From positions 62,001 through 126,000 of the forward strand of contig NZ_VULO01000010.1 in NCBI RefSeq assembly GCF_009696615.1: 64,000 nt of DNA, written 5' to 3'. Below are positions 44,759 to 52,622 of this stretch, piece by piece (the first letter of the stretch is position 1; every line of letters begins with the position of its first letter). Made by a program: the position numbers and the translations under genes. The stretch comes from Scrofimicrobium canadense (GTDB taxonomy: Bacteria; Actinomycetota; Actinomycetes; Actinomycetales; Actinomycetaceae). Below the pieces are notes generated by a model. The model saw only the letters and a list, made by a program, of their open reading frames with translations. It ran no database searches and was not told where the DNA came from.

Positions 44759-46363
44759 ATGCCCCCATCGACACATATTGCCGTTCGTGACGTTTCAGTT
44801 TCTTTGGGACAGCACAGAGTCTTATCAGGTGTGTCTTTTACTGCACCTACAGGAAAAGTAACTGGCATCATCGGCGAAAACGGCTCAGGTAAGAGCACAC
44901 TATTGCGTGTGATGGCGGGACTATTCAAACCCGATGCGGGCCACGTAGAATCCTCAGGCACGGTTGGACTTTTATACCAAGAAGTCCCGTTCTCTCTCCA
45001 AGACACCATTTCTCAGGTCGTAAGCGATGCGATTGCTCCTGCCCTGCACGCTCTTGACCGCATGGAGGTGGCTGCCCACTCATTGAAGGATAACGACGTA
45101 TCGTCCCAGAAGGAATATGCGGATGCATTGGACGAGGCAGAAAGACGCGACGCCTGGAATGTCACCTCTCTTGCCGAGGAAATGCTGGTTGGCCTGGGTC
45201 TGCAAAACCTTGACCGGAACTGCGCAACTGAGTTTCTCTCAGGAGGAGAAAGGGCTCGCTTATCACTTGCGTGGCTGTTGCTTCGCAAACCAGATGTTCT
45301 CCTTTTAGATGAGCCAACCAACCATTTGGATGCCCGCGCAGTTGCATATCTGATCGAGGTGTTGCAGCGCTGGCGTGGACCGGTTGTGATGGCTTCACAT
45401 GACCGAGCTTTTTTGGACGAGTGCGCGCGTTTCCTTGTCGATCTTGATCCCGTGGCATCGCGCCTGGGAGAAGATGTGATTCAGACGTTTTCTGGCACCT
45501 ACTCCGATTATGTGCTTCACCGGTTAGACGCAACAGAGCGTTGGCATAGGCAATACCGCGAACAACAAAATACACTGCGCAAAGCACGTGCTGCGGTACG
45601 TGATAGTACGAAGGTGGGACATCCGGGGGCCGCACCTCGTACAGAAGTGAAAATGGCGAAAAAATTCTATGCGGATCGTGCAGCTACCGTGGCAACGAGA
45701 CGCTTAGGAAATTCAAGAATGCGCTTAGAACGCGTTGAGAAGGAACAAATTCGTAAGCCTCCATCAGAACTGCGTTTTTGTGGTATCCCTGATCCTCAGG
45801 ATTCGCCTAATACTCTGAGTCTGCGTGACGTTTCAGTTCCGGGGCGTCTGGGTCCAGTGAGCCAGACCTTTGGTCCTGGAGAAAAATGGCTGGTAACTGG
45901 CGTCAATGGCAGTGGTAAGTCAACACTTCTGCAGGTCCTCGCCGGCGCACTGAAACATGAAGGCGTGGCCAATATCGATCCTCGCCACACTGGGTTGCTA
46001 TCACAAGAGCCCTCTATCTCAGCTTTACTCACTCGCGGCAAAGACACCACTGCGCAAGAAGCCTTTGAGGACCTGAGTGAGGTTGGCGCATCGCTGACAG
46101 GTTTCGGGCTCGTGCCTCCAAGAGAACTGCATAGACCGGTTCGCCTACTCAGCGTGGGAACCAGACGACGTCTGGAGCTCGCTTTGCTAGTGGCTGCTCC
46201 TCCCCCGATTCTGCTACTTGACGAACCTACGAACCATATTTCTTTGGTCTTAGCAACCGAACTTGAGGACGCGGTTTCAACGTACGCAGGCACCACGATT
46301 GTTGCAACTCATGACCGTTGGCTCATTGATCGTTGGCCTGGGAAGAGGCTTCATTTGTCTTAG
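44759..46363 (+). CDS. ABC-F family ATPase (second copy, divergent from ettA)
   Basis: 534 residues from the ATG at 44759 (GGAG about 10 bases upstream). Two ABC domains without membrane spans: Walker A GENGSGKST and GVNGSGKST; signatures LSGGERARLSLAWLLL and LLSVGTRRRLELALLVA (the second lacks the canonical SGG); Walker B VLLLDEPTNHLD and ILLLDEPTNHIS (Ser in place of Asp). The linker between domains (about 240-330) is long, basic and helical. Proteins of this shape include ribosome-protecting antibiotic resistance factors of actinobacteria, but housekeeping members also exist. The weakened second signature suggests asymmetry of the two sites. No resistance phenotype can be read from sequence. 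Confidence 0.88.
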   Translation: MPPSTHIAVRDVSVSLGQHRVLSGVSFTAPTGKVTGIIGENGSGKSTLLRVMAGLFKPDAGHVESSGTVGLLYQEVPFSLQDTISQVVSDAIAPALHALDRMEVAAHSLKDNDVSSQKEYADALDEAERRDAWNVTSLAEEMLVGLGLQNLDRNCATEFLSGGERARLSLAWLLLRKPDVLLLDEPTNHLDARAVAYLIEVLQRWRGPVVMASHDRAFLDECARFLVDLDPVASRLGEDVIQTFSGTYSDYVLHRLDATERWHRQYREQQNTLRKARAAVRDSTKVGHPGAAPRTEVKMAKKFYADRAATVATRRLGNSRMRLERVEKEQIRKPPSELRFCGIPDPQDSPNTLSLRDVSVPGRLGPVSQTFGPGEKWLVTGVNGSGKSTLLQVLAGALKHEGVANIDPRHTGLLSQEPSISALLTRGKDTTAQEAFEDLSEVGASLTGFGLVPPRELHRPVRLLSVGTRRRLELALLVAAPPPILLLDEPTNHISLVLATELEDAVSTYAGTTIVATHDRWLIDRWPGKRLHLS

Positions 46364-46383
46364 GCGCTGGCTACACTGCTCAA

Positions 46384-46937
46384 TCAGCTAAATCGGGACT
46401 GTAATCCTAGCCCCTCTATAATCGGGATAATTCGAGCTGCTAACTCCCGCCGATATTCTTTCGATGCGGTCGATGCGGTCCCGGGATAGAGCTGGCGATA
46501 GAGCGGAACGGCCTCTGGATAGTGCTGCTCTAGCCATTCCATAAACCATGGTTTCACGTGTTTGCGCAAGTGAAGAGGCGCATAGAGAACAGATGCTGCC
46601 CCGCCAGTACTTCGGCCGCGTTTGTCTTCACCACGATCTGTGAATCAAAATCTGATCCTGTATCAAAATCTAAATAGCGATGTGATCCACGCGCAAAACA
46701 ATAGACGCAGGCATGCGAGCAACCTCGATATGGATTAATGCTCCAGCGAAAGGGCATCCCTGATGACGGAGGAACCTGATTGAGGACACTCTTAGCCAGC
46801 ACCTCGTGAAATGTGACACCACTAAAGCTCGGTAGCGAAATGGAACGCAGGTGCCCTGGGATGGGTGCCAGTTCATTCAAAGAAAGACCTGGTAATGTTC
46901 CTTCATCGCAGTCAATCTTTTGACGTTCCCAACGCAT
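46384..46937 (-). pseudogene. Rv2578c-family radical SAM protein with internal deletion
   Basis: The N-terminal part (from the ATG at 46935-46937, MRWERQKIDCDEGTLPG) has the family's FSGVTFHEVLAKSVLNQVP and MPFRWSINPYRGCSHACVYCFARGSHRYLDFDTG, with the CxxxCxxC cluster motif, up to IVVKTNAAEVLAGQ. The frame then changes, and the following sequence is plainly the C-terminal end of the same family (SVLYAPLHLRKHVKPWFMEWLEQHYPEAVPLYRQLYPG). The central radical SAM barrel, which should contribute roughly 190-200 residues, is missing. The junction lies near 46595-46605. The protein cannot be functional as it stands. Confidence 0.85.
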
Positions 46938-46953
46938 AATCACAGTCGAACAC

Positions 46954-48180
46954 ATGTTCTATTTTTATGCAAGTTGGCAGAGTCGGTATCACGCCCAGCA
47001 CAATGGGAAGGTGAATAGGTCTGGACTCATCGATAAGGCCACCGAATGGTATGCCCGTTGGAAACCATGGATTTGGGGGATTTGTGCCATTGGGTGGTTT
47101 CTTCTATGCATTGGCACCAGCGGCCGTGTCGACTCAGTTTTCTTTTTACTGTCAGCACTCACAAGTTCGGCCATTATCGGACTGCGCGTTCCCCTGCCTG
47201 GGGTATCGCTCATACTTGCATGGATTACAGCTTTCTTCGTAATGCTTCCGCCTGGCTTAGTAACAGGATTTCCCTCAGTCGCAATACTTATCGCTTTGAC
47301 TTCAGCTGCTCATCGAGGATCGGTCTGGACCAAACGATTCGCTGCCATCTCTGTGCCTTCAGGAGCGATAATCGGCGGTCTATATCTGTCGGTCTATCCC
47401 ATGGGCTCAGAATTCGCTTCAGCACAGACGGCTTCAAGAGATGGTTTCCTTAACTCCGCGGTGTTGATGTTTCTTCTTCTGGGGTTCTCCTGGGCGATTG
47501 GAACCATAGGAGCTGTTCTCGACAACAATCGTGATCGGATGCTGCAGGTCGAAACCGCCCAACGTGAATCTGCCTCGCAGAAAGAACGAGCCAATCTGGC
47601 TCGAGATATGCATGACGTCGTCGCACATTCGCTGTCAGTGATGATCTCTCTTTCAGACGGAGCTCGCCTCTCCTCCAAAGAGCTGCCCCAGGAAACCAAA
47701 GAAACGCTTGAACGAATTTCACAGGTGGGTCGCACATCTCTTACCGAAGTGCGTTCCCTCCTAGCTCAGCTCAGAGATCCTTCCTCGGCGAGAACAGAAA
47801 GCCTCAATACTGTAGAGGGAATGGTGAGAGACTTACACGATGCTGGCACACCAGTCGAGTTGACCGTCACCGGCCCTGAACCTGACATTGCATCGCCCCA
47901 CTACGCAACAGTCACCTACGTTCTACGCGAAGCTCTCACAAACGCACTACGACACGGCCTACCCAATGTCCCTATTAATGTCACCATTGATTGGGATAAT
48001 ATGCGGCTGACCGTGGAGAATCCTATCGATCCCCATGGGCCGCAATCGAGTGGCGAGGGTTGGGGCATTGTCGGTATGCGGGAACGCGCCGAGTTACTTG
48101 GTGGTTCACTTAAATCAGGGCCCCTCGGCGCTTCCTGGCTTGTGCAAGCACATCTATCTGGAGAAAATGAGTCCCAATGA
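46954..48180 (+). CDS. Sensor histidine kinase (NarL/DesK-like class)
   Basis: 408 residues. Five or so membrane helices (about 32-185) form the sensor. A short coiled linker follows, then the HisKA_3 dimerisation domain ERANLARDMHDVVAHSLSVM (His220 is the likely phosphorylated residue) and a compact ATPase domain with the N-box YVLREALTNALRHG and G-box GWGIVGMRERAELLGGS. It phosphorylates the response regulator coded next (4-bp ATGA overlap). Stimulus unknown: the sensor is buried in the membrane with no large outer domain, as in DesK-type or antibiotic-sensing kinases. The ATG at 46954 is used; a GTG at 47011 would shorten the N-terminal arm by 19 residues. Confidence 0.92.
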   Translation: MFYFYASWQSRYHAQHNGKVNRSGLIDKATEWYARWKPWIWGICAIGWFLLCIGTSGRVDSVFFLLSALTSSAIIGLRVPLPGVSLILAWITAFFVMLPPGLVTGFPSVAILIALTSAAHRGSVWTKRFAAISVPSGAIIGGLYLSVYPMGSEFASAQTASRDGFLNSAVLMFLLLGFSWAIGTIGAVLDNNRDRMLQVETAQRESASQKERANLARDMHDVVAHSLSVMISLSDGARLSSKELPQETKETLERISQVGRTSLTEVRSLLAQLRDPSSARTESLNTVEGMVRDLHDAGTPVELTVTGPEPDIASPHYATVTYVLREALTNALRHGLPNVPINVTIDWDNMRLTVENPIDPHGPQSSGEGWGIVGMRERAELLGGSLKSGPLGASWLVQAHLSGENESQ

Positions 48181-48812
48181 AGATATTCCTCGTTGATGAT
48201 CAACAACTATTTCTTGCTGGCCTCGCAATGGTCCTGCAATCACAAGATGATTTCGATATCGTAGGCGAAGCTCACGACGGTTTCGCTGCACTGCAAGCAA
48301 TTCCGCCTGTACAACCCGACGTCGTCCTCATGGATATTCGGATGCCACGCCTCGACGGACTGCAATGTACTCGCAAACTACGCGCACTCTATGAAGACTC
48401 CGGGAAGGTTGCGCCACGCATCCTCATTCTCACGACCCTTGAGACCGCGGAGTCAGCGCAACAGGCGCTAGAGGTGGGCGCCGACGGATTTATGGTCAAG
48501 AATGCTGAGCCTGACCTGCTTATCGCTGCCGTTCGCGCGTTAGGTAAGGGCACACGTGTTTTTGCTGCTCCGCAATTGCCGAAAACCAATAGGCGAGAAC
48601 TACCGGCAGATTTCTTGACCCTTACAGACCGCGAACGCGATGTGTTTGTATCCCTCAGCCACGGACTCAACAACCGGGAAATAGCCGATTCCCTTTCACT
48701 GTCTGAGGCAACAGTGAAAACTCACATCAGCGCAATTCTATCTAAGCTTAATTTGCGCGATCGAGTCCAGATGGTGGTGTATGCCTATCACAATGGAATC
48801 ATTGATTCATAA
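48177..48812 (+). CDS. NarL/LuxR-family response regulator
   Basis: 211 residues. Receiver domain with acidic Asp7-Asp8, phosphoacceptor Asp53 (VVLMDIRMPRLDG) and the conserved Lys in DGFMVKNAEP. The C-terminal LuxR helix-turn-helix is LTDRERDVFVSLSHGLNNREIADSLSLSEATVKTHISAILSKLNLRDR. It overlaps the kinase gene by 4 bp, so it is the cognate regulator. The target genes are not evident; the following genes are on the other strand. Confidence 0.95.
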   Translation: MKIFLVDDQQLFLAGLAMVLQSQDDFDIVGEAHDGFAALQAIPPVQPDVVLMDIRMPRLDGLQCTRKLRALYEDSGKVAPRILILTTLETAESAQQALEVGADGFMVKNAEPDLLIAAVRALGKGTRVFAAPQLPKTNRRELPADFLTLTDRERDVFVSLSHGLNNREIADSLSLSEATVKTHISAILSKLNLRDRVQMVVYAYHNGIIDS

Positions 48813-48839
48813 ATGTCAGCTAAAACCCTTATAACAAGG

Positions 48840-50228
48840 TCACCTACCTACCACTGAGGCATCCCCGACCAAAGAAAGTGCCCCGTAAGCAACGACAGGA
48901 ATGGGCTCCATGAGTGCTGAGGGATTCACTCCCTGTAAGGCCGTAAAAAATGATGCTGCTAATTGAGTCAAAGACTGCACTTGACCGTGCAAGTTATCCT
49001 GCTGGTCCTCGATATCCTCAATAATTTGCGCAAGTTGTTGATCATAGCCCTTTCGAGCCACCGCCATCTGCCAGGCAGCAAGGAACTCTCTTACATGCTG
49101 CAAAGCTCCATTGGCTTCGTCGGTTCGATTACCCACATTTATGAGCTCGCGTTGCAGCACGTCAAGCTTTCCTGCAAGTCCCTCAACATCACCCATCATG
49201 GTGTGACACAGCAGAGGAACGCTTCCCAGAGGATTTGCATCGCTAGTAGTAGTCAAGGCTTCGTTGGCGAATGACAAGACCATTTCGTTATGGAGACTGT
49301 TAAGGCAAATATCAAAACGTGCTTCGCGTATACGCAAGCTTACATCTGATAGGGGTTCTTCAATGGCTTCGAGAGCGCTGACAGCCCTAAATACCCACTC
49401 GCGAATCGCCAGCGCACTATTGACAATCGAAGGCGGTAAGCCCGGAATGGATTGACAGGTTTCCACCGCCATCCCGGCAAGTCTCAATAAGTTCTTTTGC
49501 GCAACCTCAGCGCCTGCCAGCGTCTCCCGAATCTGAGATGACACCTGATTGAGGCTTACTAGTCTTTCTAGAAGTGCGTTAACGTGAACTCGTATTGCCT
49601 GGGCTCCACCCACTATTGCGCTGAGCGGTGACTGAGAATCGACGTTAATAGTTGGGCTGGTTGAGAGCAGTTCTCGTTGAGCAACTTCCGCAGGCAGGGC
49701 TGCCAACATAAATTCGTCGAAGGACGGGAAACCTGCTTGTGCCAAGCCGTCATTAAGAGAGGCCATACCTACCCGTGCAGCATCGATACGTCGAGCTCCC
49801 TGCCGGGTGGCAGCCACCTCAATAGGCCGCGCCGTCCGATATAGCGTGTCTGAAGCCTGCCACAGAGGTTCGTAAACAGGGCGAGTACGAACCGAGAGGA
49901 AACTGGAAGATGCTGGCGTGACCGTCGCGAAAACCCAATAAAAGCGCCCATCTTTTGCACGATTTTTGACGTAGGCCGCTACAGATTTTCCGTCAAGAAG
50001 CCGGTCCCACATGATTTGAAAGACACCCCCAGGCATATCGTCATGCCTGATGATGTTGTGAGGGGCCCCCATTAACTCTGGGAAACTGTACTGAGATAAA
50101 TCTGCAAAGGTTTGGTTTGCCCCCGTAATTACACCCTTACGGTCAGTAGTGGAAAAGAAGATTTGGCGAATACCAACTATTCTCTCAACATCAGTTTGTC
50201 CGCCATCAGGAAAGCGAAGCTCAGTCAC
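48840..50228 (-). CDS. PAS-domain protein with long helical signalling region, no chemoreceptor tip
   Basis: 462 residues. An Aer-like PAS domain at the N-terminus: IFFSTTDRKGVITGANQTFADLSQYSFPELMGAPHNIIRHDDMPGGVF (about 24-72), followed by the typical YVKNRAKDGRFYWVFATVTP. The rest is a long, mostly helical region (about 130-430), like a methyl-accepting chemotaxis signalling rod in outline, but the highly conserved hairpin tip of chemoreceptors is not visible, and no membrane helix is present. It begins in a 4-bp overlap (ATGA) with the stop of the upstream kinase-like gene, so both proteins are coupled. It likely senses redox or a small ligand and signals to its partner; that is inference. 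Confidence 0.8.
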   Translation of the reverse strand: MTELRFPDGGQTDVERIVGIRQIFFSTTDRKGVITGANQTFADLSQYSFPELMGAPHNIIRHDDMPGGVFQIMWDRLLDGKSVAAYVKNRAKDGRFYWVFATVTPASSSFLSVRTRPVYEPLWQASDTLYRTARPIEVAATRQGARRIDAARVGMASLNDGLAQAGFPSFDEFMLAALPAEVAQRELLSTSPTINVDSQSPLSAIVGGAQAIRVHVNALLERLVSLNQVSSQIRETLAGAEVAQKNLLRLAGMAVETCQSIPGLPPSIVNSALAIREWVFRAVSALEAIEEPLSDVSLRIREARFDICLNSLHNEMVLSFANEALTTTSDANPLGSVPLLCHTMMGDVEGLAGKLDVLQRELINVGNRTDEANGALQHVREFLAAWQMAVARKGYDQQLAQIIEDIEDQQDNLHGQVQSLTQLAASFFTALQGVNPSALMEPIPVVAYGALSLVGDASVVGR

Positions 50229-51577
50229 GCTCGTCCTTCACCCGCATAGTCAACATGCGCTGCCCCATTGGGTCCCTGTGATAGCTCGGACGATTCGTGA
50301 AAGTCTGGCTCATGGCGTCTCTTCATAAACTCACGCAAGTCAACATAGAGCGGATCGTCAATCGCACCCGCTCCTTCAGTTTGTAGAATCTGATTATCGG
50401 AGTAATCCTCAACTCCATTCATAATCTCCGCCAATTGGCGGTCACGCTCTAGCCTAGAAGAAACCTCCCTGTACAGAGGTGGTAACTCCACCATTGCTGG
50501 CTTACTAGGCGCAAGCTTCGCGGCTGCCGCAATCTGATCACTAAAAGAAGTGAGGCCAGAGCTGCCCACCATGTCGCGCCATGACTGCGATTCGCTCACC
50601 TGTGACCCAAAAACAGCATTTTTAGCCATAGGTGCCGATGTCTTAGCTGACGTAGTCTGGTGATCAACGGCGGCCGGAGTGAGAGTGAGAATATATTCGT
50701 AGCCGCCAGAGCGCGTACGTTGAACTTGCAACGTGGCATTGAGCTCTCGTGCAAGAATTCCCGCAACAGAAAGTACCTTGAGGACCGGATCGCGAGATAC
50801 CTCATTAGCAGAAGCCACAGCCCGTGAAAGCTCATTCAAATCTGCATCAGTAATTGGAGAGCCTTGTGCCCGTACACCAAAAACTGGAGCTCCGCCAACA
50901 AGATCAACAGCTAGACAGAAACGTCCAAAACGATTTGCCAGCGCTAATGCCTCAAGAAGTTGAGCGAGGAGCAGTCGCAATGGGCGGCAAACTTCTGCTT
51001 TCAACAGTGGTTCAGCCTTGATATTCAAGCGGATGTTTTCCATTGCAGGGCTACTCTGCATAGCAAGTCGGGCAATATCATCAGCCTTTTGAGGCTCCGT
51101 ATCCGAGTCGAGAAGAATATGTTCACGCGCAAGGGCAGATTCTGCTTCAAATGTGACGCGCGCATTCAAATGACGCAATCGATAAATGTGAAAGATCAGA
51201 TCAGGATCGGCAGCTATTTCCTCCATGCGATTGAGAACGTCTTCTTGTTGAGCCGCTAATTCTGAAGTTACCACCGCAACTGCACTAATAGGACTAACCG
51301 ACTCGGAATGAGTTACATTAGGAACTCTGACCGGATCTTCCCGTTCCACTGGGTGTTCCTTGGTGGGCTGGAAAACTTCTGGTTCTACCGATGGCCTGGT
51401 GAGCACGGGCGCATTCGCCTGCTCTTCTTCATGATCCTGAAAAGGTTCCCGCTCTAAGTCTTTAGCTTCACGCCGCCGTCTAGCTACAACACTCCGTAGG
51501 GCATTGCCCAACAAGCCGCCACCTACTAAGCCTGCGACTCCCCCTATAGCAATTAGGATCAAACTTGTTGTGTCCAT
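50225..51577 (-). CDS. Membrane-anchored degenerate histidine-kinase-like ATPase (CvnA-like)
   Basis: 450 residues from the ATG at 51575-51577, preceded by GGAGGGG. One N-terminal membrane helix (LILIAIGGVAGLVGGGLL) is followed by an acidic, disordered linker (about 25-115). The central part resembles the dimerisation region of actinobacterial CvnA-type kinases (LIFHIYRLRHLNARVTFEAESALA) and then an ATPase-like fold. The N-box region reads LRLLLAQLLEALALAN, with no Asn at the expected ELLENA position, and the usual DxGxG box appears as VRAQGSP, so ATP binding is doubtful. The C-terminal third is an unstructured tail. It is coupled to the PAS gene by an ATGA overlap. I read the pair as a sensory module in which this protein is a scaffold or inactive kinase. 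Confidence 0.75.
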   Translation of the reverse strand: MDTTSLILIAIGGVAGLVGGGLLGNALRSVVARRRREAKDLEREPFQDHEEEQANAPVLTRPSVEPEVFQPTKEHPVEREDPVRVPNVTHSESVSPISAVAVVTSELAAQQEDVLNRMEEIAADPDLIFHIYRLRHLNARVTFEAESALAREHILLDSDTEPQKADDIARLAMQSSPAMENIRLNIKAEPLLKAEVCRPLRLLLAQLLEALALANRFGRFCLAVDLVGGAPVFGVRAQGSPITDADLNELSRAVASANEVSRDPVLKVLSVAGILARELNATLQVQRTRSGGYEYILTLTPAAVDHQTTSAKTSAPMAKNAVFGSQVSESQSWRDMVGSSGLTSFSDQIAAAAKLAPSKPAMVELPPLYREVSSRLERDRQLAEIMNGVEDYSDNQILQTEGAGAIDDPLYVDLREFMKRRHEPDFHESSELSQGPNGAAHVDYAGEGRA

Positions 51578-51661
51578 GTTTCCCCTCCACACACTACTAG
51601 GTCAGTTTAGCGCCTTACTAACCGCCCGGAAAGCCTTAGTTTAGTGAGGGGAACTACACTT

Positions 51662-52104
51662 TCAGTCTTTTTGAGCCAGAATCTTAAGCAAAGGTGCCAT
51701 ATCTTGCACCGCCATTTCAACGTGTCCGCACACATCTAAATTGAAGAGGTGCGTCCGACCAAAATCCCCACTTGCGGCAAAAACACTGGCAAAGGCGGTA
51801 TATGCCAGAAAAATGCGAAGAGGGTGCGTAAGTGCGCTTCTATCATCACTGCATGCCTTTCACTGCTACCAGCAGCTGCAAGGAAAACGGAAGTATTCGC
51901 CAAGGAAGAGACGCCTACCAAATCGAAGAAATATTTAAACAATCCGGAGTAAGACCCCCTAAATACCGAGGAACCTATAACGACCGTGTCAGCATTTTCT
52001 ACCGCTTCTAAAGAATTACGGAGGTGCTTTGCAGCATTCTCCCGGTCTAATGCGATACCGAGTTCATGTCCCAAACCCCCGATAGAAACACATCGTGTCT
52101 CCAT
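51662..52104 (-). pseudogene. CE1759-type NADPH-dependent FMN reductase, frameshifted and N-terminally truncated
   Basis: The remaining frame shows a clear flavodoxin-like reductase: VENADTVVIGSSVFRGSYSGLFKYFFDLVGVSSLANTSVFLAAAGSSERHAVMIEAHLRTLFAFF. In the run of five A at 51809-51813 the frame is lost; moving one base continues it as LAYTAFASVFAASGDFGRTHLF to a stop at 51662-51664. The N-terminal strand and P-loop (the GGxxxPSSTR region of the family) are absent upstream of the ATG at 52104. Members pair with luciferase-like monooxygenases, whose remains lie directly upstream. Not functional as read. Confidence 0.75.
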
Positions 52105-52225
52105 CGGAACAATCCATGAAATCTACTGCACAACAAGGTCATAAGTGCGCCTATTTTCGACTCTTTCGTATAGCTTCTATTTATGGCAACAACCTTCAGT
52201 ATCGCTGATGCCCATAAGCCTCATA

Positions 52226-52620
52226 CTAGGTCAGTATTTTGTCGATTTTTTGCGCCAGACTGCCCACAAAGAGCGCACCTGCTAGAGAGGCCAATTCTTC
52301 ATAGGCTTGTTGAGACATGTGCTGTCCCTGCCAGCGTTGATGGAAGTTCTCCATCAATCGGTAGCAAAATATGGATAAGAAATATCGATAGCTTTTTGAG
52401 AGGTACCCGCAACAAAGCCCGGACTATTGACTAATACAGCCAACTCATTTCACCAAAACCTGTTGTGCGTTCCGTCTGCCAGTAGGGATCGACAACAGAC
52501 TTGAAGCCCTCAATTCGGCCCCCGAAAAATTCCAAAGCCATTGGTAGCCTCTGTAAGTCAGCTCTGACAGCCAACTTAGGCCTGCCGCCAGAATCGCAAA
52601 TTCGGCGGTAGGCCCAATCG
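52226..52620 (-). pseudogene. Remains of a CE1758-type luciferase-like flavin monooxygenase
   Basis: Minus-strand fragments match the C-terminal third of the family in more than one frame and with stops between them: LAVRADLQRLPMALEFFGGRIEGFK, then VNSPGFVAGTSQKAIDISYPYFATD, then YRLMENFHQRW...YEELASLAGALFVGSLAQKIDKILT ending in a stop at 52226-52228. The order and spacing follow the NSHGFVAD...DEFFP and GALFVGSP...VAEKIL blocks of CE1758-like monooxygenases. The N-terminal two thirds are gone; the fragment abuts the stop of the trehalose gene. Together with the next remnant, this is a decayed two-gene flavin module. Confidence 0.7.
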
Positions 52621-52622
52621 AC

